A DNA stretch of 48,817 nucleotides from Aureococcus anophagefferens (GCF_000186865.1 NW_008705580.1:213497-262313); one strand, 5' to 3'. Shown: positions 9,127 through 16,950, numbered from the stretch's first letter. The notes: a model not told the origin generated them from the letters alone. Numbers and translations are program-made.

Positions 9127-9996
9127 ATGGTCGTCGCGACGCGGCGCCGGCGGAAGCTCGACGGGCGGCAGAGGAACTCCTTCAAGATCTTCACCATCGC
9201 CGAGGACCCCTGCACCGTGCTGGGCTACCTCCGCGCCGTCGACGTGGCGCACGTCGCCGCCTCCTGCGCCGGCGCGGCGAAGCTCTGCCTCGACGACAAG
9301 GTGCTCGAGCGCGTCGCCGCGGAGCGCTGGCTCAGCGCCGTGCGCCCCGCGGCGGACCTGCGGGGCCTCTTCGGCCTGGACCGGCTCGAGGCCGAGGTGT
9401 CCGCGTGGCGGGTGCTGCGCGTCAAGCGCGTCGAGATCACCTACGAGGTCGTGCCCCAGTTCGAGGGCCTGAGCGCCGTCGCCGGCGGCGAGTCGGCGCT
9501 GCTCTACCACGCGCGGGACGCCATCGCCCTCGAGCTCGTCGGCGCGTCGAACGGATGGTTCCGGTGGAGCAAGAAGGGCGTCGACGGCGCGACGCCGTTC
9601 ACGGGCACGCCCCCGACGTGGATGGACACGGCCCAGGACTGGGACGCCGAGTGGCCCAAGCACTACGCCAAGCTCGAGCCCGTGGCGCGGCCCATCCGCG
9701 CGGGCGAGGCCGACGGCGCGCTCCCGGGCAACTGGCGCCTCTCCGTCGCCGGCGGCGCGCTCTCCGCGCGCAACGGCAACGTCTGGATCCACCTCACGGA
9801 CCGGGGCTTCCGCACGGCCCAGTCGACGCCGGGGAGCATGGGCGCCAAGGGCAGCTCCTACCACGCGCGCTACGAGATCGCGCACGGGCCCGGCGGCGGC
9901 GCGCCCGCCGAGGCCGAGCTCCCCAAGGACGCGCCGGGGCCCTGGGCCAGCGCCGGCGCCAACGCCGACGACTCCCGCAGCTTCCTCGCCCTCTAG
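9127..9996 (+). CDS. F-box-like protein
   Basis: ATG at 9127, 289 aa, single exon. Residues 20-70 (IAEDPCTVLGYLRAVDVAHVAASC..., ending VAAERWL) fit an F-box-like helical motif: a 'xVxxYLxxxDVxxxAxxC' start and an end 'RWL' typical of algal F-box proteins. The F-box recruits a substrate to the SCF ubiquitin ligase via Skp1. Residues 100-289 hold repeated beta-strand-like segments rich in Trp (NGWFRWSKKG, then NWRLSVAGGALSARNGNVWIHL) without Kelch, WD40 or LRR signatures I can identify. The stop at 9994-9996 lies inside a 51-bp tandem duplication, described separately. Substrate unknown. Confidence 0.6.
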   Translation: MVVATRRRRKLDGRQRNSFKIFTIAEDPCTVLGYLRAVDVAHVAASCAGAAKLCLDDKVLERVAAERWLSAVRPAADLRGLFGLDRLEAEVSAWRVLRVKRVEITYEVVPQFEGLSAVAGGESALLYHARDAIALELVGASNGWFRWSKKGVDGATPFTGTPPTWMDTAQDWDAEWPKHYAKLEPVARPIRAGEADGALPGNWRLSVAGGALSARNGNVWIHLTDRGFRTAQSTPGSMGAKGSSYHARYEIAHGPGGGAPAEAELPKDAPGPWASAGANADDSRSFLAL

Positions 9997-10052
9997 GGCC
10001 GCGCCGGCGCCGACGCCGACGACTCCCGCAGCTTCCTCGCCCTCGAGGGTCG
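9951..10052 (+). repeat. 51-bp tandem duplication carrying the F-box gene's stop codon
   Basis: Copies 9951-10001 and 10002-10052 are nearly identical and encode the same peptide (AGADADDSRSFLAL). Copy 1 ends CTC TAG, the gene's stop; copy 2 has CTC GAG at the same place. The frame after the TAG stays open for about 60 codons. Confidence 0.85.
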
Positions 10053-10354
10053 CGCCGACGCCGGCGGGCCGTTTCGCCCGCCGCCGCCGCCGCCGTCTTC
10101 GCCGTCGAGGACGCTTCGCCGTCGAGGACGCCACCGCACACCTGCCCCCCTTCGCGGGACCTCTCGGGGCTGACGGACCCGCCGCCGCCGCCGCGTCGCC
10201 GCCGGGCTTTCGCCCCGCCGCCGTCGCGTCGCCGCCGGCCCCGTCGCCCGCTCGCTCCGCCCCCGCGGCCGTCCCCCTCGGGACGCCCGCCCGGCCGGCG
10301 CTTGTCTACATCTTTTGCTCTTGATCTTAGTATCCTCAGCGTGCCTGTCGCGCC
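10053..10354. other. intergenic between convergent genes
   Basis: About 300 bp of Pro/Arg-coding-looking GC-rich DNA, then a more AT-rich tract (10303-10335, with TCTTTTGCTCTTGATCTTAG). It lies between the 3' ends of the F-box-like and aquaporin genes. No gene seen. Confidence 0.4.
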
Positions 10355-11503
10355 CTAGGCCTTCTTCTTCTTGGGGGCGGCCTTCTTGGCGCCGCCGCGG
10401 AGCGCGACGCCGAAGAACGTCGCGCCGCTCTTGAGGAGCGCGTAGACGAAGCCCGCGGTGACGGCGGCCGCGAGGGGCGCGGCCCAGTAGACGAGGTAGT
10501 GCTGGTAGAAGGTCGGGAAGGAGCCCGTCGCGTAGAGGGCCCACGTCGTCGCGAGCATGGGGTTGATCGCCGGGCCGGCCGCGCCGAGGTAGACGATGAG
10601 GAAGCGGATGAGCGCCGCGACGCAGGTGATCTTGAGCGGGTAGATGTCCTTGAAGGGCGACTCGAGGCAGATCGCGAAGACGCCGAGGCAGAGCAGGAGC
10701 GTCGCGCCGAACTCGTGGAGCACCTGGGCAGGAAAAGGGTGCGAAATTCCCAACTTCAAAGGCTCCTATCTCGGTCGTTTTCCGCTCGTTTCGGCTGATT
10801 TTTGGACGAGCGATCATCTCTCGGAGCGCTCTCGAAGCGTGGGTGCTGTTTCCGAAACGCGCGCGCGCGGAACACTCACGTTGAAGCGACGTTGAATCAC
10901 CCTTTTCCTGCCCTGTGGAGCGCGGCCTCCCGGAGCGCGTCGCCGGCGATGGCCGCGTCGACCGCGGGGCCGCCGAGGGGCGTCCAGCCGAGGCGCGCGG
11001 CGAGCGTCTGGAGCGCCGGGAACGCGACGACGCCGCCGAGCATCTGGCCCGCGACGTGCGTGACGAACTGCGCCCAGGGGATCTTGCCGATGCAGCACAT
11101 GGCCATGGACACGCCGGGGTTGACGTGCGGGCCGCCGCAGGAGTAGTCGGCGGCGGCGACGCCGAGCCAGTGGCAGACCTATGATGTTGGGGTCCACGGT
11201 CGCGCTCCGCGACGCGCGATCCCGTCGTCGGACGCCGCGGCGGACCCAGTCGAGCGGCACGATCGCGTCGATGGCCGCGAGCGCCGGGTGCATCGCCGGC
11301 TCGAGCACCGTGCCGGCGACGCCCCACCACTTGCCGGGGCTGAACGTCGCGGCGATCATGATCGCGGCGCCGTAGCACTCGTTCCACCAGGCCTTGACCA
11401 GGCTCTTGCCCTGGCCGATGGGCGCCGCGACGAGGCAGAGGATGATCGCCGCGGCGACGGGGCCCTTGCAGGCGTAGCCGTAGCAGTCTTCGACGAGGTC
11501 CAT
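10355..11503 (-). CDS. aquaporin-superfamily channel with altered NPA boxes
   Basis: Three exons: 11503-11246, 11178-10924 and 10723-10355, 293 aa in total. Exon 1 holds the first membrane segments (GPVAAAIILCLVAAP, then ECYGAAIMIAATFS). Exon 2 carries the first pore loop, GGPHVNPGVSMAM, which is NPG instead of NPA. Exon 3 carries VLHEFGATLLLCLGVFAI and the second loop GPAINPMLATTWALY, which is NPM instead of NPA and lacks the usual following Arg of the selectivity filter. Such loops occur in unorthodox aquaporins (SIP, AQP11/12). The tail KKAAPKKKKA is basic, compatible with ER or endomembrane residence (inference). Intron 1 (67 bp, GT-AG, phase 0) has a decayed 9-bp flanking repeat. Intron 2 (10923-10724, 200 bp, GC-AG) is a TIR introner. 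Divergent from ASF1 with 268 bp between them. Confidence 0.8.
10724..10914 (+). mobile_element. introner element A (TIR element acting as aquaporin intron 2)
   Basis: Perfect 16-bp terminal inverted repeats: GGGCAGGAAAAGGGTG at 10726-10741 and its complement at 10898-10913. The flanks are a 9-bp duplication with one mismatch, GTGGAGCAC (10715-10723) and GTGGAGCGC (10915-10923). In the gene's orientation the intron is GCGCTCCAC + element, ending CCTGCCCAG, and the next exon starts GTGCTCCAC. Removing 10923-10724 rejoins GAG GCC | GTG CTC CAC GAG in frame. The interior matches elements B and C: CAAAGGCT near 10758, TCGGCTGATTTTTGGACGAG from 10791, and CACTCACGTTGAA near 10874. It encodes no protein, so a transposase would act in trans. 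It is inserted antisense to the host gene. Confidence 0.85.
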
Positions 11504-11771
11504 CGTGTGCTAGTTGCGACGAGGCGGTGGGTATGGGCGGCGCGCGCGTGCGGGTACACCTCAAGAGGCGCCGATCCGGAGCGTTTTGCCTCGCGCTCAC
11601 CTCGAGCGAGGGCGAGCGAGCCGCGCGGGCCCGAGCCGCTTTGAACGCGTCGAGCTGCACGCCGTGTCTGTCGCGCAAGCCGAACGACGACGCCGACGGT
11701 TCCCGTAGCGCCAGATTCCACGCCGCCCGACGCGTCGCACGACCGCGCGTCCAAAACCATTCGTCGCGCCG
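11504..11771. promoter_or_regulatory. divergent promoter region, aquaporin / ASF1
   Basis: 268 bp separate the two start codons. No TATA-like or conserved element could be singled out. The layout implies a shared, possibly bidirectional promoter (inference). Confidence 0.4.
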
Positions 11772-12344
11772 ATGCTCATGGACCCGCAGCAGCCGGTCGC
11801 GATGCCGCCGCCGCCGCCCCAGCAGCAACCCCAGCAGCAGCGCCCGACGCAGCCGAGCCCCGTGAACGTGACGAACGTCGTCGCGCTGGCGAACCCGGCG
11901 ACCTTCGCGTCGCCCCTCGACTTCGAGATCACCTTCGAGTGCACCGCGGCGTTGCCGGACGACCTCGAGTGGCGCATGGTCTACGTCGGCTCCGCGGACG
12001 ACAGCTCCTACGACCAGCTCCTCACGGAGGTCGAGGTCGGCCCCGTGCCCGTGGGCGTGAACAAGTTCGTCCTGAGCGGCGACGCGCCGAACCCCGCCGC
12101 GATCCCGCCGGGCGACCTGCTGGGCGTCACCGTCGTCCTCATCGCGTGCGCCTACCGGGGCCAGGAGTTCCTCCGCGTGGGCTACTACGTGAGCAACGAG
12201 GCGCCGGAGCACGACGTGCCCACGGCCCAGACCGTGACGCGCACGGTCCTCGCGGAGAACCCGCGCGTCACGCGCGTCGACATCGACTGGCTCGCGCCGA
12301 AGCCCGCGGACGCGTACGCGGCGCCGGCCTTTAGCTTCTCCTAA
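11772..12344 (+). CDS. ASF1: histone chaperone ASF1
   Basis: ATG at 11772, 190 aa. After a short Pro/Gln-rich leader (residues 1-30) comes a nearly canonical ASF1 Ig-like core: VNVTNVVALANPATF, FEITFECTAALPDDLEWRM, VYVGSADDSSYDQLL, VGPVPVGVNKFVL, DAPNPAAIPPGDLLGVTVVL, YRGQEFLRVGYYVSNE. ASF1 binds the H3-H4 dimer and hands it to CAF-1 or HIRA during replication and transcription, in the nucleus. The family's long acidic C-terminal tail is absent; the protein ends soon after the core with a short Ala/Pro stretch. The extra N-terminal Pro/Gln leader is unusual, and the second Met (residue 3) is an alternative start. The stop codon TAA (12342-12344) overlaps the stop of the convergent methyltransferase gene. 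Confidence 0.95.
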   Translation: MLMDPQQPVAMPPPPPQQQPQQQRPTQPSPVNVTNVVALANPATFASPLDFEITFECTAALPDDLEWRMVYVGSADDSSYDQLLTEVEVGPVPVGVNKFVLSGDAPNPAAIPPGDLLGVTVVLIACAYRGQEFLRVGYYVSNEAPEHDVPTAQTVTRTVLAENPRVTRVDIDWLAPKPADAYAAPAFSFS

Positions 12345-13819
12345 TCGTCCGCCGGCGGGGGCGCCGACGTGTAGATGGCGACGGGCGGCGGCTGGCCCGC
12401 GGGCGGCGCGCAGTCGACGCGCCACAGGTCCGCGCCCGCGTCGAGGAGGGGCACGAGGAGCGGCGCCGCGGCCCCTCTTTTCGCGAGCGCGCGCAGCAGC
12501 AGCTCGAGGGACGTGCGCCGCTCGTTGGCGACGACGAGGTGCGCCGGCGGTTCCGGCCGCGCCCAGAGCGCCGCGACGGTCGCCGCGAGCGCGTCGACGA
12601 CCGTCGAGTCGTACGCGCAGTCGCAGCAGACGACGACGTCGACGGCCGGCAGGTCCGCGGGCAGCGGCGCGCCCCAGACGAGCGTCGCCGCTTTTGCCGA
12701 CGCGCCGTTGGCCGCGAGGTTCCTCGCCAGGCGGCCGACGTGGCGGTCGACGTCCGTCGCGCGGACGTCGCAGCCGAGCTTCGCGAGGACGACGGACAGC
12801 AGGCCCGTGCCCGCGCCGAGCTCGAGGATCTTCGCGCCCGGCCCGACGCGCAGCGGCAACAGGTCGCCGAGGAAGCAGCGCGCGCAGGCCAGCGCCGACG
12901 GCCACGTCACCGCGCCGATGCCGCCGGCCGCGTCCTCCTCCAACGTGACGACCTCTCCCGCGACGTCGAGCACCGTCGTCCCGCGTCCCCAGGCTCGGAC
13001 GACGAGGGCCGCCGCCGGCGCCGGCGGCGCGGCGCCGCGCGTCACCTCCCAGAGCTCGATGTCGTCCGCGCGGTATTTCGCGTCCAATCGACACTCCGGG
13101 ACCGTCGCGACCGCGAGCCCCCGCGCGGCGCAGAGCTCGGCGAAGCGCGCCTTCGGGTCGAAGGCCGGGAAGGTGCGCTGCTCGACGGCGAGCAGGCCCA
13201 GGGCGCCGTCGCCGAGGCACGCGTCGAGGCACGCGACCAACGGTCCGAGCGGGTAGAGCTGCGGGAGCACGCACTCGGACGCGAGGACGACGTCGTAGGC
13301 GTCGCGATCGGCGAAGGCGTCGCTCGCCCGCGGGTCGGCCCAGTCCATGGCCGCCACGGACACGGCGGCGCCGCCGAGCAGGCGCCGGTTCCTTTCGACG
13401 TTCTCGCGCGCGAGCCAGAGCACCGGCTCGAGGTCCGTGAGCGCGACGGCCTCCGCGCCGAGCGCCGCCGCCGCGAGGCCGCCGGCGCCCGTGCCCGCGC
13501 CGAGGTCGAGCGCGGACCAGGGCGTTCGGGCACCGGCGAATCGCCGCTCGAGGTGCCGCGCGAGCACGTGCGCCGCGGGCCAGACGGTGCCGCCCGTGCC
13601 GAGGCCCTCGAGCTCGCCCCGCTTCGTCTGGCGCAGGGACAGCGTCGCGCCGCAGGCCAGGTCGAGCTCGTAGGTCGCCGCGCCGGCGTAGGTCTGGCGC
13701 CAGGACAGGTCCCGGAGCGCGCGCGCGCCGACGCCGCCCTTGGCGCCCGCGGCGCCGCGCCGCAGCACGTCGACCATGGACGGCCGCCGCGGCGGCGCGT
13801 CGGCGGGGAAGCCGCTCAT
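12341..13819 (-). CDS. tandem METTL21/FAM86-type methyltransferase (two domains in one chain)
   Basis: ATG at 13819 (MSGFPAD..., 492 aa); an in-frame ATG at 13840 is possible. Two successive class-I SAM-dependent methyltransferase domains of the Methyltransf_16 type are seen. Domain 1 (about residues 70-260) has VWPAAHVLARHL, motif I LDLGAGTGAGGLAAAALGAE, motif II LTDLEPVLWLARENVERN and the post-II VVLASECV. Domain 2 (about residues 265-490) has WPSALACARCFL, motif I ILELGAGTGLLSVVLAKLG, ATDVDRHVGRLARNLAANG and VVCCDCAYDSTVVDAL. Known members methylate lysines of chaperones and translation factors; the substrate here is unknown. Both SAM motifs look intact, so both halves may be active. Single exon. 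Its stop (12343-12341) overlaps the ASF1 stop, and its start overlaps the upstream microprotein's stop in an ATGA. Confidence 0.85.
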   Translation of the reverse strand: MSGFPADAPPRRPSMVDVLRRGAAGAKGGVGARALRDLSWRQTYAGAATYELDLACGATLSLRQTKRGELEGLGTGGTVWPAAHVLARHLERRFAGARTPWSALDLGAGTGAGGLAAAALGAEAVALTDLEPVLWLARENVERNRRLLGGAAVSVAAMDWADPRASDAFADRDAYDVVLASECVLPQLYPLGPLVACLDACLGDGALGLLAVEQRTFPAFDPKARFAELCAARGLAVATVPECRLDAKYRADDIELWEVTRGAAPPAPAAALVVRAWGRGTTVLDVAGEVVTLEEDAAGGIGAVTWPSALACARCFLGDLLPLRVGPGAKILELGAGTGLLSVVLAKLGCDVRATDVDRHVGRLARNLAANGASAKAATLVWGAPLPADLPAVDVVVCCDCAYDSTVVDALAATVAALWARPEPPAHLVVANERRTSLELLLRALAKRGAAAPLLVPLLDAGADLWRVDCAPPAGQPPPVAIYTSAPPPADD

Positions 13820-14034
13820 GACCACTGGGCCTTCACCCACGCCTTGGCCGCGGCCGCGGGCGCGACGACCTCCTTGCGGTAGTAGGCCTGGACCCAGGTG
13901 AAGCAGTGCTCCTTCCCCGCGGCGTCGGTGTAGTCGGCCTCGAGCACGCAGTAGAACGCCGTGAGGCCCGAGACGACGAGGGTGAACTTGCGCTGGAAGC
14001 TCGGCCGCTTCCAGATGGTCGCCCAGGCGCTCAT
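13816..14034 (-). CDS. 72-aa single-span membrane microprotein
   Basis: ATG at 14034 (MSAWATIWKRPSFQRKFTLV); a longer start at 14070 adds 12 Arg/His-rich residues. The chain has a short basic-aromatic start, one hydrophobic segment (FTLVVSGLTAFYCVLEADY), a loop with a Cys-Phe-Thr-Trp patch and an Ala-rich end (AAAAKAWVKAQWS). It resembles small inner-membrane or respiratory-chain accessory proteins in layout only; I do not recognise the family. Even hydrophobic and aromatic spacing argues that it is coding. Its TGA (13818-13816) overlaps the methyltransferase ATG (13819-13817) as ATGA, as in a dicistronic message. Confidence 0.55.
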   Translation of the reverse strand: MSAWATIWKRPSFQRKFTLVVSGLTAFYCVLEADYTDAAGKEHCFTWVQAYYRKEVVAPAAAAKAWVKAQWS

Positions 14035-14196
14035 CCTCGGGCGGCGCAGGTGGCGACGATGGCTTGCCACTGCTTCAATCGCTGATGATGCCGTGCAAGT
14101 TGCACTTTTTTAGGCCATCTCCGAGGAGTCGCTGGGGCCCGCGCCGATAGGATACCATGGGCTTAGAGAGGCGCGCGAGGTTCCGCGGCGCCGGCT

Positions 14197-14973
14197 TCAC
14201 TGGAAGATGCGGCGCGTCTGCGCGACGGGCGCGCGGCACATCGGGCACTCGCGGAGGCGGGGCGCGCACGCCTCGCAGGCGACGACGTGCATGCAGTCGA
14301 GGAGCACCATGTTGCGGGGGCGGTCGAGGCAGCAGACACAGGTCCGCGAGTCGCCGCCCGCCCGCTCGCGGCGGACCGTCTCCGTGGACACCGCGGCGGT
14401 CGCGGAGGCGAGCGCGCCGGCGAGGTCCGCGAGGCCCCGCTCGTCGTAGGACGCGAGGTCGAGGCCGCGGAGGAGAGTGCCGGCGTCGGCGACGGACGCG
14501 GAGCGCGCCGCCCGGAGGTCGGCGGCGAGACCGCGCGCCGCGTCGCGCTCGCGTCGGAGCTCCGCGTCCGCCGCGGCGAGCCGCGACCGGAGCTGGCGCT
14601 CGACGGCGGCGGAATCCTCGCGCGCCCGCAAGGCCGCGGGACCAGGCCCGCGGCCGCCCGCCAAGCGGTCTGCCAGATTCCCCGCCAAGCGGTCTGCCAG
14701 ATTTTCCCGCAGACCTTCCGCGGCGGCGACGGCGGCGAAGTTGGCGAGGCCCGCGAAGAAGTCCCCGCCCGCGAACGCGTCCTGGTCGGCGGGCGCACCG
14801 GCCCAGAGCGCGTTGCCGCCCTCCTTGCGCACGCATTCGCACTTGAGCTTGACCACGCGGTCTCCCACGTCGAGCTTGACCACGACCCGGTCTCCCACGA
14901 AGCCGCCGACATTGCCGGACTGGCCGTTCAGCACCCCACCGCTATAAGTCGTGTTCTGGACGATGACCCTCAT
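14197..14973 (-). CDS. RING-finger protein, probable E3 ubiquitin ligase
   Basis: ATG at 14973 (MRVIVQNTTYSGGVLNGQ), 258 aa; an in-frame ATG at 15030 would add 19 residues. The N-terminal 60 residues are beta-rich with an internal repeat (VGDRVVVKLDVGDRVVKLKC). A coiled-coil-like Arg/Ala/Glu stretch follows (AVERQLRSRLAAADAELRRER). The C-terminal RING has CVCCLDRPRNMVLLDCMHVVACEACAPRLRECPMC spacing (the usual Cys pairs plus the central Cys-x-His), of the type found in MUL1/XIAP-like and algal RING proteins. Such domains bind an E2 and drive ubiquitin transfer. Residues around 104-120 include a tandem repeat (ENLADRLAGNLADRLAGG) from a 24-bp DNA duplication. Confidence 0.75.
   Translation of the reverse strand: MRVIVQNTTYSGGVLNGQSGNVGGFVGDRVVVKLDVGDRVVKLKCECVRKEGGNALWAGAPADQDAFAGGDFFAGLANFAAVAAAEGLRENLADRLAGNLADRLAGGRGPGPAALRAREDSAAVERQLRSRLAAADAELRRERDAARGLAADLRAARSASVADAGTLLRGLDLASYDERGLADLAGALASATAAVSTETVRRERAGGDSRTCVCCLDRPRNMVLLDCMHVVACEACAPRLRECPMCRAPVAQTRRIFQ
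14661..14703. repeat. 24-bp tandem duplication within the RING gene
   Basis: CCAAGCGGTCTGCCAGATT occurs at 14661-14679 and 14685-14703. It is in frame and duplicates the peptide NLADRLAG. Confidence 0.85.
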
Positions 14974-15206
14974 GCTGGCACAACGAATGAGCGACCGCCC
15001 GTGCGAGAGGGTTTGCAGAATGAGACGCACACGGGCGGCTTCAGACGATTCGGCGGATCGTTTGCGAGTTTTTTTGACTCGAATTTTGAGCGAGCCGGAC
15101 GAATAGGCGTACGAGTCAGACGACGAGTCCTACGATGAATCCTACCATGGCGAATTTGCGACTCTCCTGCGCCACGAGGCACGCCCGACGACCAAAGCAC
15201 AGCGTA

Positions 15207-16814
15207 CTAGAGCACGACGCCGCGCGCGACGGAGCGGCGCTTGTCGACGTTCTTGCGGAACTTGCGCCACTCGCAGAGCTGGACCTGGAGGTCGTAGATG
15301 GTCATGGCGCCCGCGATGGCGGCCGCCGGGATGTCCGGGAATTTCGCGCGCGTGCGCTCCGCGACCCAGGCGATCATGGGCCGGAACCGCGGCTCCGCGG
15401 CGTCGAGCGCCGGCGAGTTGAGGTGGTCGAAGAGGTGGCGGAGGCGCCGCTTCCGCGCGGCGTCGCCGCCGCCGCGCGCGCCGTAGAGGAAGGAGAAGGC
15501 CTCGTCCGCGCCGTCGCCGACCTCGCAGTCGTCGCCGAGGATGTTGAGGTGGGGCCGCCAGAGGTGGTTCGTCACGAGGAGCACCTTGGACATCGTCGGC
15601 CCGATGCGGTCGAAGCCCCGGTAGCACGCGTCCAGCGCCGCGAGCGACACGCCGCCCGGCGCCGCCACCAAATCGTAGGCCGCGAGGCCGATCTCGGCAA
15701 AGTGCGCGTGGCGGTGGATGATGTAGTCGCAGTAGTTCGCGCCGCCGTCGCCGCGCTGCGGGTAGGAGTTGAAGGCGCGCGTGTGGAGCTTGTTGCCCCG
15801 GTCCCGGAAGGCCGCGGCCGCCGCGCGCACGGGGCCGTCCGCGCAAAAGGCCTCGCGGGGCCGCAGGCACCGCGGGCCCCGGCGCTCGCCGTCGTCCGCG
15901 TAGAGGCCCGCGGCGTCCCGCGCCTTGGAGAAGTAGGGCAGGATGACGTCGCGCCAGAGCGGGCACCAGCGGCTCGCGGAGAAGGCCGTCGCGAGCACGA
16001 ACTTCTCCCGGTCGTCGAGGTCCGGCGCGGACCGCAGCTCCGTCATCAAGAACCGCTCCTGCTCGCAGGTCACCGTGTGCCAGGGCACCCAGCGGTCGCC
16101 GAGGGCGGGGCCCCGCAGGAACGCGTTCATCAGGTCGCCGCAGGACGCCACGTCCTCCGGCCCCTGCGACGCGTCCGCCGCGGCGAGCGCTTCGTCGAAC
16201 GCCGCGAAGCCGCCGCCGGGCGCGACGATCGTGCCGTACTGCCACCGCAGCTGGCAGAGGAAGAACTGGACCATGTGCGCGACCTCCGCGGGCGCCACGC
16301 GGTCGTCCTTCGGCGACCTCGGCGGCGACGCGGCGGCGGGCTTCGCGCGCTTCGCGGGCGACGGCGCCTTCGCGGCGGGCGACGGCGCCTTCGCGGCGGG
16401 CTTCCGGCTCGGAGCCCGGCGCTTCTTCGGCGCGGGCGCCTCGGGCTCCGAGTCGTCGTCGAAGTCGCGGCGCGCGGCCTTGCCGAGCTTCGCGAAGCCC
16501 TTGTCGACGTCGTTGCGCAGGTCCGCGCGCGTGCCGCCGCGGTCGAGGAACTGCTGCACCGTCGTCGCGGACTTGTACTTCTCGTAGCGCGCGTGCGACT
16601 GCGTGTTGGGCCGCTTCGGGTTCCTGCGCCGGAAGCGCACGGCCGTCGCCGTCGGCACGGCGCCGTTCGCGTTGCTCAGCACCTCCACCGACGAGGTCGA
16701 CGCGTCGTCGTCGTCGTCGCTCGACGAGTCCGCGTCGCTCGCGACGTCGGAGTCGTGCACGTCGCCGGCGAGGTGCCGCGCGATCTGCTCCTCCTGCGTC
16801 TCGTCGGCGCCCAT
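15207..16814 (-). CDS. nuclear protein with alpha-glutamyl/putrescinyl-thymine pyrophosphorylase-like domain
   Basis: ATG at 16814, 535 aa, single exon. Residues 1-190 are disordered: an acidic-Ser stretch (DADSSSDDDDDASTSS), then Lys/Pro/Ala-rich basic motifs (KKRRAPSRKPAAKAPSP) that look like nuclear localisation signals. Residues 195-535 are globular. Within them, FDRIGPTMSKVLLVTNHL resembles the 'GxGPxxAxxxxxDL' helix-turn of the HhH-glycosylase-like pyrophosphorylase fold. NILGDDCEVGDGADEAFSFL resembles the 'VGPGAxxG' segment, and LQVQLCEWRKFRKN resembles the C-terminal 'LCEFDKY' motif. That family acts on hypermodified thymine in phages and has eukaryotic relatives (established family knowledge; assignment here is by eye). 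A role in DNA base modification or repair is inferred. Divergent from the YHYH gene, 136 bp apart. Confidence 0.45.
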   Translation of the reverse strand: MGADETQEEQIARHLAGDVHDSDVASDADSSSDDDDDASTSSVEVLSNANGAVPTATAVRFRRRNPKRPNTQSHARYEKYKSATTVQQFLDRGGTRADLRNDVDKGFAKLGKAARRDFDDDSEPEAPAPKKRRAPSRKPAAKAPSPAAKAPSPAKRAKPAAASPPRSPKDDRVAPAEVAHMVQFFLCQLRWQYGTIVAPGGGFAAFDEALAAADASQGPEDVASCGDLMNAFLRGPALGDRWVPWHTVTCEQERFLMTELRSAPDLDDREKFVLATAFSASRWCPLWRDVILPYFSKARDAAGLYADDGERRGPRCLRPREAFCADGPVRAAAAAFRDRGNKLHTRAFNSYPQRGDGGANYCDYIIHRHAHFAEIGLAAYDLVAAPGGVSLAALDACYRGFDRIGPTMSKVLLVTNHLWRPHLNILGDDCEVGDGADEAFSFLYGARGGGDAARKRRLRHLFDHLNSPALDAAEPRFRPMIAWVAERTRAKFPDIPAAAIAGAMTIYDLQVQLCEWRKFRKNVDKRRSVARGVVL

Positions 16815-16950
16815 GGCGGCGATGGGTCGAGGCCGCGCGCGCGGAGAGCGAGCAGAGCGCGCGCAGTCGAGGGCGGCAATCGCCTCAAGGAGCTTGAGTT
16901 GGCCTGCATCCTCATGTTGATCCCTCTAATGAAACTTCCAGGAGCGGCCG

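Noticed and set aside
8974..10134. Minus-strand extension upstream of the transporter (more than 380 extra codons)
   Set aside because: It is antisense to the F-box-like gene and Arg/Gly/Ala-rich; the Met at 8973 fits the transporter family's start.
5628..11245. An apparent GTCCG donor consensus shared by the PH-CH, transporter and aquaporin introns
   Set aside because: GTC-CGN is a very common dicodon in this GC-rich genome, and other introns use GTGCGT, GTAGTC, GTCTCG or GC; not enough to claim a new donor consensus.
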